64,000 bases of DNA from Chloroflexota bacterium (GTDB taxonomy: Bacteria; Chloroflexota; Anaerolineae; Aggregatilineales; Phototrophicaceae): assembly GCA_011523515.1 (NCBI GenBank), contig WTGO01000074.1, positions 89,229-153,228 on the forward strand. Direction: 5' to 3'. Under the pieces are notes generated by a model. It saw only the letters and a list, made by a program, of their open reading frames with translations, was not told the origin of the DNA and made no database searches. The position numbers and the translations under genes are program-made. Of the stretch, positions 45,815 to 53,534 are shown in pieces. How positions within the stretch are numbered: position 1 is the stretch's first letter; each line of letters begins with the position of its first letter.

Positions 45815-46581
45815 ACATTCGATTTGACGGCAAGACCGCTATCGTCACTGGCGCTGCTCACGGATTCGGGCGGGCGATTGCCTTGGCTTTGGCCGAGCGC
45901 GGCGCATCGATTTGGGCTTGCGATGTGCTGGCGGACGAATTGCAGGAAACGCGACAGCTCTGTCAAGGCCTGGAGGGCGAGTGCCGCGTCAGTGTCGTAG
46001 ATGTTCGCAATCGCGGGACTGTGCGCGCTTTCGTCGCTGGGATCGTGGCGACTGACGGCGCTGTTCATATCCTGGTCAACAACGCCGGCGGCGTACTTGG
46101 TCAGGTCGGGCGGCCGCTGGAAGAAATCAGTGAAACGGACTGGGACAGCATCTTCGAAGTCAATGCGCGCGGCGCTTTCTATTTTACACAGGCGGCGGCG
46201 CCGAGCATGAAAGCGCAGCGATATGGCCGGATCGTCAATATCTCGAGCGGCGCCGGGCTGGGCGTAAGCCTCACCGGGATTCAGGCCTACGCCGCGTCCA
46301 AGGCGGCGCAGATCGGCTTGACGCGGCAACTGGCGCATGAATTGGGCGCCTGGGGCATCACGGTGAACAATATCGCGCCGGGTTTCGTTTTGTCCAATCC
46401 CAACTCCATCCGCCAGTTTGAAGCTTACGGCGAGGCGGGCCAGCGCGCATTGATAGAGCGTTTCGCGCTGAAGCGGCTGGGCGCGCCGGAAGACATCGCG
46501 CATGGCGTGCTTTTCTTCGCGTCGGACTATGCCGGCTGGGTGACGGGTCAGGTGCTGTCGATTGACGGCGGACGGCTGTGA
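45811..46581 (+). CDS. Short-chain dehydrogenase/reductase
   Basis: 256-residue SDR of classical type. The cofactor motif is TGAAHGFGRAIA, the NNAG motif is NNAGGVLG, and Ser-Tyr-Lys catalysis is seen in NISSGAGLG and YAASKAAQ. A C-terminal GQVLSIDGG closes the fold. It is the last gene of the PhyH-creatininase-PanE-like operon, overlapping the stop of the PanE-like gene. Confidence 0.93.
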   Translation: MNIRFDGKTAIVTGAAHGFGRAIALALAERGASIWACDVLADELQETRQLCQGLEGECRVSVVDVRNRGTVRAFVAGIVATDGAVHILVNNAGGVLGQVGRPLEEISETDWDSIFEVNARGAFYFTQAAAPSMKAQRYGRIVNISSGAGLGVSLTGIQAYAASKAAQIGLTRQLAHELGAWGITVNNIAPGFVLSNPNSIRQFEAYGEAGQRALIERFALKRLGAPEDIAHGVLFFASDYAGWVTGQVLSIDGGRL

Positions 46582-46626
46582 GCCGGCGTCAGACAGGGAG
46601 CTCTTGATTCAACGCGCAGTCGATCA

Positions 46627-47229
46627 CTAGAATCCATAGCGTTCTTTCTCATTGCGAATTTTTTCGGCGTAGTAGTCTCGATAATACTCGTAGACACGGG
46701 CGCGCAGGCTTTCGTCCAGAGCGCCAGCCTGTTCTTCCACCCGGCTCAATTGGTAAGGTCTTAAATCAAGTTCAAGCAAGGCGTCGTAGGCGTCTTGCCA
46801 GGGCGGGCGCTGATTGGGCTGCAATTCGGGCAGGGTTTGGTCGAGCAGCTGGATGCGATCCAGGACGCGAGAGAGCGCCAGGGTACGGCGGTTGGCGTCG
46901 ACTTGGTCTGGGCTGAGATTATCGGCCACCTGGCGGGCGTAATTCATCAACTTGCCGCGGATATGGGCGAGATTCTCATAATCGGAGGCGTCAGCTTGAT
47001 CGGCCGGGGAAGGGTTTTTGTCCGAAATTGGGTTTTCTGTCCGCTTTCTGTCCGACGAAAAAGCTTTTTCGGACAGAAAACCGTTTTGGCGCTGACGCAA
47101 TTCTTGGCGCCAATGACGGAGCGTACGCCGATGAATGCCCGTGAGGTAGTGCGTCAGGGAGATATCTTCATGGACCTGCAGGATGCCGATGGCTTGGCGT
47201 TTGGTTTCTTCAGGGATTCGGCGGGGCAT
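46627..47229 (-). CDS. Unknown protein with N-terminal helix-turn-helix
   Basis: 200-residue protein. The first 45 residues (PEETKRQAIGILQVHEDISL, then GIHRRTLRHWRQEL) look like the helix-turn-helix of transposase OrfA or terminase small subunits. A polar linker (about 46-85) follows, then an alpha-helical C-terminal half. I do not recognise a family and there is no catalytic domain, so it is not a complete transposase. The ATG at 47229 has AAAGGA 7 nt upstream. The linker region is AT-rich and packed with repeats, listed separately. Confidence 0.6.
   Translation of the reverse strand: MPRRIPEETKRQAIGILQVHEDISLTHYLTGIHRRTLRHWRQELRQRQNGFLSEKAFSSDRKRTENPISDKNPSPADQADASDYENLAHIRGKLMNYARQVADNLSPDQVDANRRTLALSRVLDRIQLLDQTLPELQPNQRPPWQDAYDALLELDLRPYQLSRVEEQAGALDESLRARVYEYYRDYYAEKIRNEKERYGF
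47015..47082. repeat. Cluster of TTTYTGTCCG repeats and nested palindromes
   Basis: Inside the helix-turn-helix gene, TTTCTGTCCG or a one-base variant occurs at 47015, 47034 and 47045, and its inverse at 47070-47079. The outer arms GGTTTTCTGTCCG (47031-47043) and CGGACAGAAAACC (47070-47082) are perfect 13-bp inverted repeats, and GAAAAAGCTTTTTC (47057-47070) is a 14-bp palindrome. Confidence 0.75.
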
Positions 47230-47341
47230 GAGCAATCCTTTGACTCGGTCGCTTTCGTTCGAGCGTAGCAAGGATCGTCGGGGAATTGGCGACCAAATGG
47301 TCGCGTATCAGACCGGTGGCGCGGCGGGGGTTTGGGGGATT

Positions 47342-47369
47342 GTGGGCGAGCCAAGGCTCGCCCCTACAA
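47342..47369. repeat. 28-nt palindromic repeat, copy 1
   Basis: GTGGGCGAGCCAAGGCTCGC followed by CCCTACAA. The core GGGCGAGCC-AA-GGCTCGCCC is a perfect 9-bp inverted repeat. An identical 28-nt copy is at 63898-63925. Confidence 0.85.
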
Positions 47370-47383
47370 ATTCAGGATGTGCG

Positions 47384-47406
47384 CAATGGCAATCTATTTG
47401 CCATTG
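47384..47406. other. 9-bp hairpin around the stop codon of the XDH gene
   Basis: CAATGGCAA (47384-47392) and TTGCCATTG (47398-47406) pair perfectly; the 5-nt loop and neighbours hold the minus-strand TAG stop (47394-47396). With the palindrome at 47342 it could stabilise or end the transcript. Confidence 0.45.
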
Positions 47407-49673
47407 CCGCGGTCTTGCAGAGCCGCAAGAACGCGCGGCGGGGTCATCGGCGTTTGGGCCAGGCGCACGCCGGTGGCGTGAGCAACGGCGTTGGCGATGG
47501 CGGCTACGGTCGGGATGACCGGCGGTTCGCCGACGCCGCGCGCGCCAAAGGGACCGCTGACAGAGGGCACTTCGACGATCTGCGTATGGATGGGCGCGGC
47601 TTGCACGGCGTCGGGCATGGCGTAATCCATCCAGGAGCCGGAGAGCAATTGTCCGTCGTCATCGTAGCGCATCTCTTCGTAGAGCGCCCAGCCGACGCCT
47701 TGCACGGCGCCGCCTTGCATCTGGCCCTCGACCGCCAGCGGGTTGATGGCGCGACCGACATCTTGCACCACGGCCAGATTGAGCAGGTTGACATCGCCGG
47801 TTTCCTCATCAACCTCGACTTCGGCGATTTGAGCGCAGAACGACGGCGCGCGATCGGTCACGGCTTGACTGCCGTTGCCATGCACCGGTTCGTACTTGCC
47901 GCCGAAGGTCATGCCCTTGCCGGCGATTTCACCCAAGCTGATTGAGCGATCCGGGAAACCGCGGACTTGGACGCGGCCGTCGACGATTTCGAGATCTTCG
48001 GCGGAAACTTCGAATTCTTCGGCGGCTATGGCCAGCGTCTGCCGGCGCGCGTCCTGCGCGGCGCGTATGACGGCGTTGCCCAGGGTATACAGAGTTTTGC
48101 TGCCGCCGACGCCACCGCCGTAGGGCGCGCTGTCGGTGTCGCTGTATACGAAGCGCACCTTGTCGGGCGCGACGCCGTAAGCCTCAGCAGCCAACAGCGC
48201 AAAGGATGTCGGCGTGCCGGAGAGATCGGCCGTGCCAATCTGCACTTGCAGCACGCCATCGCGGTTGAGCTTGCAGACGGACGCGCCCGGTTCCAGCCCG
48301 CCCATCCAGCCGCCAATGGCGATGCCGACGCCTCGGCCTTGCTTGCGCGATGCTTCGCGATTCAACCACAGCGGATGTTGGCGGGCGGCTTCAAGGGTCT
48401 CAACCATGCCTATGACAGGGAAGTCGCCGCCATCGGGGGCGGGGTCGCCACCGCGGGCCGCATTCTTCAGGCGCAGCTCCACCGGATCGATATTCAATTG
48501 CGCGGCAGCCTCGTCAAAGAGGGTCTCGACCGCCATGAAGGCCGTTGGCGAGGTCGGCGCGCGGTAGGCGCCGACGGATTGTTTGTTGGTGACGACATTG
48601 ATCGATTCCAGAAAGAGATTCTCGCAGCGATAGAAGCTGGCGAATTGCATGGCGGCGAAACCGCCCAGTCCGCTGGGGTAGACGCCACTATCGGCGGTCA
48701 CGGTCGCCTGCATGGCCAGCAGCCCGCCGTCGCTTTCGAAGCCCAGCTTGGCATCAATGCGCAGCGCCGGCGCGGGATTGGTCGTCAGCAGCTCTTCGCC
48801 GCGCGTCAAAATCAAGCTGACCGGGCGGCCCACAGTGACCGCGACCAGGGCGATCAACGCTTCGTAGAGGCCGAATTTCGCGCCGAACGCGCCGCCGACC
48901 GGCATGCCGTAGACCGTGACGTCGGATTCCGGCACGCCGAGCGCGTCCGCCACATCCATGCGCACGCCGAAGGGCGACTGGACACTGCCCCACATGGTGA
49001 CGCCGCCGGTGAGCGGGTTGGGCTGCACCACCCAGCCCTGCGTCTCGATCGAGCTTTGATGCACCATGGGCGTCTCGAAGGCACGCTGCACGACCACATC
49101 GGCCCCGGCAAAGGCAGCCGCGACATCGCCGGATTCCATATGCGTGCGTCCGGCGATATTGGAGGCTTCACCCTCGTCTTCTTCGGATTCGCCGCCGGTA
49201 TCAGCGCCGTGCGCGGCCTCGTCTTCCGCGCCGGTGGGGATGCCCGTGGGCCAGATGATCGGCGCGCCTTCAGCGACTGCCGCTTCAATCGATGTAACCG
49301 CTTCGAGCGGGTCATAGTCGATTTCGACCAATTCAGCGCCATCGGCCGCGGCGGCGGCTGTATCGGCCAGCACCATGGCGACCGGCTGACCGACGAAGAT
49401 GACGCGATCACGAGCGAGCATCAGTTTGGCGCGCGATGAAGGCGTGATATCGGGCAGTTCAGCCGCGGTCAAAACGGAATGAACGCCGGGGACGGCCAAC
49501 GCCGCATCAGCATCTATTCCGCCGATGGCGGCATGAGCGTAGTCGCTCAAAACGAAGCGCGCGTGCAGCATGCCAGCCAGCTTCAAGTCGCCGGTGTACT
49601 TCAAGTTGCCGGTTACCTTGGCAGGGCCGTCAATCATCGGCGTTGGTTTACCCACAAATGAAAGATCTGACAT
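47394..49673 (-). CDS. Xanthine dehydrogenase family, molybdopterin-binding subunit
   Basis: 759-residue large subunit of a molybdenum hydroxylase. It has aldehyde-oxidase/XDH hammerhead and Mo-cofactor domains, with GGAFGAKFG near 250, SVGAYRAPTSP, and the catalytic Glu in GARGVGEPP (E716). An acidic insert (about 147-175, containing GESEEDEGEAS) is unusual. The FAD and iron-sulfur subunits that normally accompany it are absent from its neighbourhood. Substrate class (purine, aldehyde, nicotinate-like) cannot be told. Confidence 0.92.
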   Translation of the reverse strand: MSDLSFVGKPTPMIDGPAKVTGNLKYTGDLKLAGMLHARFVLSDYAHAAIGGIDADAALAVPGVHSVLTAAELPDITPSSRAKLMLARDRVIFVGQPVAMVLADTAAAAADGAELVEIDYDPLEAVTSIEAAVAEGAPIIWPTGIPTGAEDEAAHGADTGGESEEDEGEASNIAGRTHMESGDVAAAFAGADVVVQRAFETPMVHQSSIETQGWVVQPNPLTGGVTMWGSVQSPFGVRMDVADALGVPESDVTVYGMPVGGAFGAKFGLYEALIALVAVTVGRPVSLILTRGEELLTTNPAPALRIDAKLGFESDGGLLAMQATVTADSGVYPSGLGGFAAMQFASFYRCENLFLESINVVTNKQSVGAYRAPTSPTAFMAVETLFDEAAAQLNIDPVELRLKNAARGGDPAPDGGDFPVIGMVETLEAARQHPLWLNREASRKQGRGVGIAIGGWMGGLEPGASVCKLNRDGVLQVQIGTADLSGTPTSFALLAAEAYGVAPDKVRFVYSDTDSAPYGGGVGGSKTLYTLGNAVIRAAQDARRQTLAIAAEEFEVSAEDLEIVDGRVQVRGFPDRSISLGEIAGKGMTFGGKYEPVHGNGSQAVTDRAPSFCAQIAEVEVDEETGDVNLLNLAVVQDVGRAINPLAVEGQMQGGAVQGVGWALYEEMRYDDDGQLLSGSWMDYAMPDAVQAAPIHTQIVEVPSVSGPFGARGVGEPPVIPTVAAIANAVAHATGVRLAQTPMTPPRVLAALQDRGNGK

Positions 49674-49714
49674 ACGAAGTTTCTCCTATTGGACTAATGC
49701 GCAACCTATACAGT

Positions 49715-50632
49715 CTAACCGGCAGATGCCAATTCAACCACTTGATAACCTTCCACCCGGGTGCGTTCGCGAAAGAGCGCGCTCAATCGCAGCGTCATGT
49801 CGCCGGTGGCGCCCGTACCGATTTGCCGGCCGTCCAGCTCGACCACCGGCGCCAGCTCGCCCATGGTGCCGGTGCAGAACATCTCATCAGCGCGATAGAC
49901 CTCGGCCAGCGAAATGGCTTTCACCGCGCTGGGGATGCCATTGCGCGCGCAGATTTCCAGCACGGCGCCGCGTGTGATGCCTTCGGGGCAGGAGCCGGTG
50001 TCCGAGGTCATGACGACGCCGTCTCGTACGATGAATATATGCGTGGCGTTGGTCTCGGCGACAAAGCCCTCATAATCAAGCATAAGCGCGTCGTCAACGC
50101 CAGCCGCGTTGGCCTGAATCTTGGCGAGGATTGAGTTTATCAGATTGCAGGAGTGGATGTTTTGATCGACGCAATCGGGCGGGATGCGGCGGATGCCTGA
50201 AGTAATCAGGCGGATGCCCGATTTGTCGTAAACGGGCGGTTTGTGCTCGGCCAGCACGATCAAGGTGGGGCCGCTGGTATTCAAGCGCGTATCCATCCCG
50301 CTAGTATATTTGAGGCCGCGGCTCAAGGTCAATCGAATGTGGACGCCATCGGTCATCTGGTTGGCGGCCAGCGTCTTGCAGATTTCGGCGATGATCTCGT
50401 CGTGCGCGGGGATCTCGCTGAAAGCCATCGCCCTTGCTGAATCGCGCAGGCGGTCGAGATGCGGGATCAGCTTGAAGATGCGCCCCTGGTACAGGCGCAG
50501 CCCCTCCCAGACCGCATCGCCGCCTTGCACGGCTGAGTCGAAGGGGCTGATGCCGGCCACATCGCGATGGTAAAGCTCGCCGTTGATATTGATGAGCAAG
50601 TCTTTGTTCTTGGGATTGAATGCCTGTTTCAT
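49715..50632 (-). CDS. Fold-type IV aminotransferase-like protein lacking the PLP lysine
   Basis: 305-residue member of the branched-chain/D-amino-acid aminotransferase family. The whole fold is present: GGDAVWEGLRLYQGRIFKLIPHLDRL (as short segments), AGVDDALMLDYEGFVAETNATHIF and FCTGTMGELAPVVELDG. In the segment aligned to the PLP lysine of D-amino-acid transaminase (IKSLN), this protein reads IHSCN with His160. It should therefore not form the usual internal aldimine. The ATG at 50632 overlaps the stop of the sulfotransferase-like gene (TGATG), so translation is coupled. From memory, plant BCAT-like proteins combine the same two parts. Confidence 0.85.
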   Translation of the reverse strand: MKQAFNPKNKDLLININGELYHRDVAGISPFDSAVQGGDAVWEGLRLYQGRIFKLIPHLDRLRDSARAMAFSEIPAHDEIIAEICKTLAANQMTDGVHIRLTLSRGLKYTSGMDTRLNTSGPTLIVLAEHKPPVYDKSGIRLITSGIRRIPPDCVDQNIHSCNLINSILAKIQANAAGVDDALMLDYEGFVAETNATHIFIVRDGVVMTSDTGSCPEGITRGAVLEICARNGIPSAVKAISLAEVYRADEMFCTGTMGELAPVVELDGRQIGTGATGDMTLRLSALFRERTRVEGYQVVELASAG

Positions 50633-51366
50633 CAATCTTCCTGCCTTAGACGGTAAGGCGCCATTTGGGCGTAGAGCTCCTGACACTCGCGCAGCAGCGC
50701 GCGCATATTTTCCGGCACCGGCGTATCGTCTTCCTGATAGGGCGCGAAGCTGGTCGAGGCTTCCACGCTGGCGTACCAGTGCTTGGCCCAGATGCCGTCG
50801 CTGGCATGCACGCCGGGCCGCCAGCGCAGCATGGCCCGGTCGAAAGCGACCTCCAGCGCAGCGCAGAGCCGGCGCAGGGTTCCCGCGGGATCCCGTAGCA
50901 CATCGCGCGCCGCGATCACGGGCGGGACTTGCCCGGTCGCCCCCCGCACGAAGTTGAAAAGTTCGACTTGCTGTGGCAATCCGGTTTGGTCCAGACGCGG
51001 TTCGGGAATCACCTTGGCGAAGGACAGCAGCATTCGGCGCGGGTCACGAATGAGAAAGCAATTTGAGATTTGGCTGAGCCAGGAGCGGTCGACATGTTCG
51101 AGCATGTGCTGGGTCATGTGTTTCTGATAGTAAATCGCTTTGCCGTTGTCGCTATTCAGCAGCCGGTCAATTACCCGCCGCCAATCGGTCTCGTAGGCGG
51201 CGATGATTTCGTCGGCGCCTGGATGGTCATAATCGGTTTCCTTCAGGTAATGCGCATAAAAGGGCTCGTCGATGACCCGCGTATCGGCGCGGCTGGCCCA
51301 GGACCGCATCAGCGCGGTGGAGATGTTTCGCGGCCCTGACCACATTGCTATGATTCGCTTCGCCAC
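50632..51366 (-). CDS. Sulfotransferase-like P-loop protein
   Basis: 244-residue P-loop protein of the sulfotransferase superfamily, beginning with IIAMWSGPRNISTALMRSW, a PAPS-loop-like motif, then DEPFYAHYLKETDYDHPG and FLIRDPRRMLLSF. I chose GTG 51366, which has GAGGG upstream and starts just before the P-loop motif; GTG 51420 is possible. Sulfate transfer is not proven; similar proteins are often of unknown activity. It is translationally coupled to the aminotransferase-like gene. Confidence 0.8.
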   Translation of the reverse strand: MAKRIIAMWSGPRNISTALMRSWASRADTRVIDEPFYAHYLKETDYDHPGADEIIAAYETDWRRVIDRLLNSDNGKAIYYQKHMTQHMLEHVDRSWLSQISNCFLIRDPRRMLLSFAKVIPEPRLDQTGLPQQVELFNFVRGATGQVPPVIAARDVLRDPAGTLRRLCAALEVAFDRAMLRWRPGVHASDGIWAKHWYASVEASTSFAPYQEDDTPVPENMRALLRECQELYAQMAPYRLRQED

Positions 51367-51425
51367 CCTTGCCCATCCCTCGCCCTGTTGGCCAGCGCCG
51401 ATCTTGCTAGACCGGCTCACCTGCT

Positions 51426-51433
51426 ACTATAGT
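51426..51433. promoter_or_regulatory. Symmetric ACTATAGT, possible two-way -10 element
   Basis: ACTATAGT is its own reverse complement and reads TATAGT on both strands. It lies between the divergent sulfotransferase-like and glycosidase-like genes. On the plus strand TTGCTA (51404-51409) is 18 nt upstream. Confidence 0.4.
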
Positions 51434-51490
51434 GAGCGCGCCGCCCAGCAGCGGCTATTGTAACTGAAAGCCCAAGCCTTGTCACATCAA

Positions 51491-52663
51491 ATGTTGCGGC
51501 AAACTGAAGAGGCGGAATTCAAGGAAAGACGGGCGCGCGCTGGCGCGATGGCGGCGCTTGTTTTGATAGCGCTGCTGGTGCTGGTTGCGCGCAGGCCGCC
51601 GCCCACTCTTCTGCCCGCCGAGCGGCAGACTGTCGAAACCGAGAAACCACAAGTGTGCGTGCATACTTTGCTGGAAAACGAGGTAGAGGAGGAGTCGATC
51701 TTGTGGTCGCTGGAGCTGGCGCGCGAACTGGGAGCGAGCGAGATCGTGCAGTTTTTCCCCTGGGCTTATGTTGAGCGCGAGCCGGGTCGTTACAGCTGGA
51801 CATTGGCTGATCGCATCGTGCGCCATGCCGAGATGCAAGGTCTGGGCGTCATTGCCAGGCTGGGGCTGGTGCCGGATTGGGCGCGTGACGGCAAGACAGA
51901 AACGCTGAACTATCTGACCGAGGAGTCTTTCCCGGCTTTCGCTGCCTATGCCGCCGCCTTCGCCGAGCGCTACGCAGGCAGCGTCGATCACCTCATCATC
52001 TGGAATGAACCCAATCTCAACTTCGAATGGGGCTATCAGCCGGCGGATCCAGCGCGCTACGGTCGCCTCTTGCGAGCTAGCTACGGGCCAATCAAGCGGG
52101 CGAATCCGGGCGCTGTGGTGATGGCGGGGGCGCTGGCGCCGACATTGGAAGCGCGCGGCGGCGGCGCGGGCCTCAACGAGCTGGAATTTCTACAGGACCT
52201 ATATGACCTGGGCGCCGCTGCATTCTTCGACGCCTTGGCGATCCACAGCTACGGCTTCCGCCAGCCGCCGGAAGCCGAGCCGGCGCCGGACCGTCTGAAC
52301 TTCCGCCGCAGCGAGCTGCTGCGCGAGATCATGGCGGCCAACGGCGATGGTCACAAACCGGCCACTATCACCGAGAGCGGCTGGAATGATCATCCGCGCT
52401 GGACGCAGGCGGTACGCCCATCGCAGCGCTCAGCATACACAGTGCGGGCCTTTGAATTTGCCGAGAAAAATTGGCCCTGGCTGGAGAATCTCTGCATTTG
52501 GGCACTGCGCTATCCGGCGGATGTCTACAGCTATCCGGACAACTTCACCCTGGTCAGCGCCGACTTCGTGGAAAAGCCGATCTATTTTGCGCTGCAGGAT
52601 TACGCGCGCGGCCGGGCGCGGCGCCAGTCGCCCTGGCTGCCGCCGCCGCGAGCGGGCCGATGA
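51491..52663 (+). CDS. Membrane-anchored glycoside hydrolase-like protein
   Basis: 390-residue protein with an N-terminal signal anchor (about 20-36, AMAALVLIALLVLVARR) and a TIM-barrel of the GH5/GH39-like clan A type. The acid/base Glu lies in IIWNEPNLNFEW and the nucleophile in TITESGWND, so both catalytic residues are present. It should act outside the cell on an unknown glycan. A TTG at 51479 is an alternative start. It ends in ATGA shared with the binding-protein gene. Confidence 0.85.
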   Translation: MLRQTEEAEFKERRARAGAMAALVLIALLVLVARRPPPTLLPAERQTVETEKPQVCVHTLLENEVEEESILWSLELARELGASEIVQFFPWAYVEREPGRYSWTLADRIVRHAEMQGLGVIARLGLVPDWARDGKTETLNYLTEESFPAFAAYAAAFAERYAGSVDHLIIWNEPNLNFEWGYQPADPARYGRLLRASYGPIKRANPGAVVMAGALAPTLEARGGGAGLNELEFLQDLYDLGAAAFFDALAIHSYGFRQPPEAEPAPDRLNFRRSELLREIMAANGDGHKPATITESGWNDHPRWTQAVRPSQRSAYTVRAFEFAEKNWPWLENLCIWALRYPADVYSYPDNFTLVSADFVEKPIYFALQDYARGRARRQSPWLPPPRAGR

Positions 52664-53433
52664 ATCCGCAATTGCGCGTCCTGCGCGCCTTGACGTTGAC
52701 GCTGCCGCTTTTGGTGCTCGCCGCCGGCATCCTGCGGCATTATCAGCCGCCCGACCCGGCGATCGCTTTCGCCGCCGGCGAGATCGTTATCGGCGTGGAC
52801 GGCAGCTTTCCGCCCTTCGCCTATGACGATGGCGGTGAGCTACGCGGCCTTGATATCGACCTGGGGCTTGCCCTAGCGCGCGAGATCGGGCTGCCGGCGC
52901 GCTTCGTGAGCATCAGCTTCAACGGCTTATACGACGCGCTGATCAGCGGCAAGGTCGATCTGCTGATTTCGGCGCTGCGGGTGGAGCCGGCGCGGCGCGA
53001 TGACGCGCGCTATACGCAGGCATATTACGACAATGGCTTGGTTCTGGTGAGCGCGCGGGGCGCGCCGCTTGACGCGGATGCGCTCTCCGGCACACGGATC
53101 GCCTACGAGTACGCCAGCAGCGCCGACAGCCAGATCCGGGCATGGGAGCGCGATGGAGCGCGGATTGAAAAGCTGCCTTACGAACTACCCGCATACTCTC
53201 TGGACGCGCTGCGCTTCGGGCAGGCGGACGGCGCGCTAACAGACGCGACGACGTTTCGCCTGTATAAGCGAGAGCAAAGTGAATGGCAGCCGGAGATTAG
53301 GTACGTGACGCACGATCCCTACGCGATAGCCTTGCGGCGTGACCGAGCCGATGCCTGGAAACTGGTCGAAAGCGCCGTGTCCGCTTTGAAAGAAAGCGGA
53401 GAACTCGCTAAAATCGTCGCGGCTTGGCTGTGA
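52660..53433 (+). CDS. Substrate-binding protein, family 3 (amino-acid type)
   Basis: 257-residue exported binding protein. A signal peptide or anchor (about 7-25) is followed by the SBP_bac_3 pattern GVDGSFPPFAYDDGGELRGL (residues 45-64), with DIDLGLALAREIG and VDLLISALRVEPARR. There is no permease or ATPase near. It overlaps the glycosidase-like gene by 4 nt, so the two are made together; it may sense or deliver a product of that enzyme. The open frame reaches 52471 upstream but only the ATG at 52660 leaves a signal peptide. Confidence 0.88.
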   Translation: MNPQLRVLRALTLTLPLLVLAAGILRHYQPPDPAIAFAAGEIVIGVDGSFPPFAYDDGGELRGLDIDLGLALAREIGLPARFVSISFNGLYDALISGKVDLLISALRVEPARRDDARYTQAYYDNGLVLVSARGAPLDADALSGTRIAYEYASSADSQIRAWERDGARIEKLPYELPAYSLDALRFGQADGALTDATTFRLYKREQSEWQPEIRYVTHDPYAIALRRDRADAWKLVESAVSALKESGELAKIVAAWL

Positions 53434-53455
53434 GGCGGCAAGGATGCGACACTGT

Positions 53456-53493
53456 ACAGGTTAATTCACCACAGAGGCACAGAGGGCACAGAG
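53456..53493. repeat. CACAGAG-type repeat, copy 1
   Basis: ACAGGTTAATTCACCACAGA followed by GGCACAGAGGGCACAGAG, in the 101-bp gap before the Gfo/Idh gene. It matches 56425-56461 except for one inserted A and one G/A change. Confidence 0.8.
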
Positions 53494-53534
53494 GAAACTC
53501 GCCGGGGCGAATCCGGTAGGAAGAGGAGTGAAAG

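Noticed and set aside
46627..47229. Insertion sequence or transposase
   Set aside because: Only a helix-turn-helix is seen; no DDE or serine catalytic domain, no flanking terminal inverted repeats or target duplication.
47967..49439. Long plus-strand open frame opposite the XDH gene
   Set aside because: Antisense shadow with no domain pattern; the minus-strand frame has catalytic motifs.
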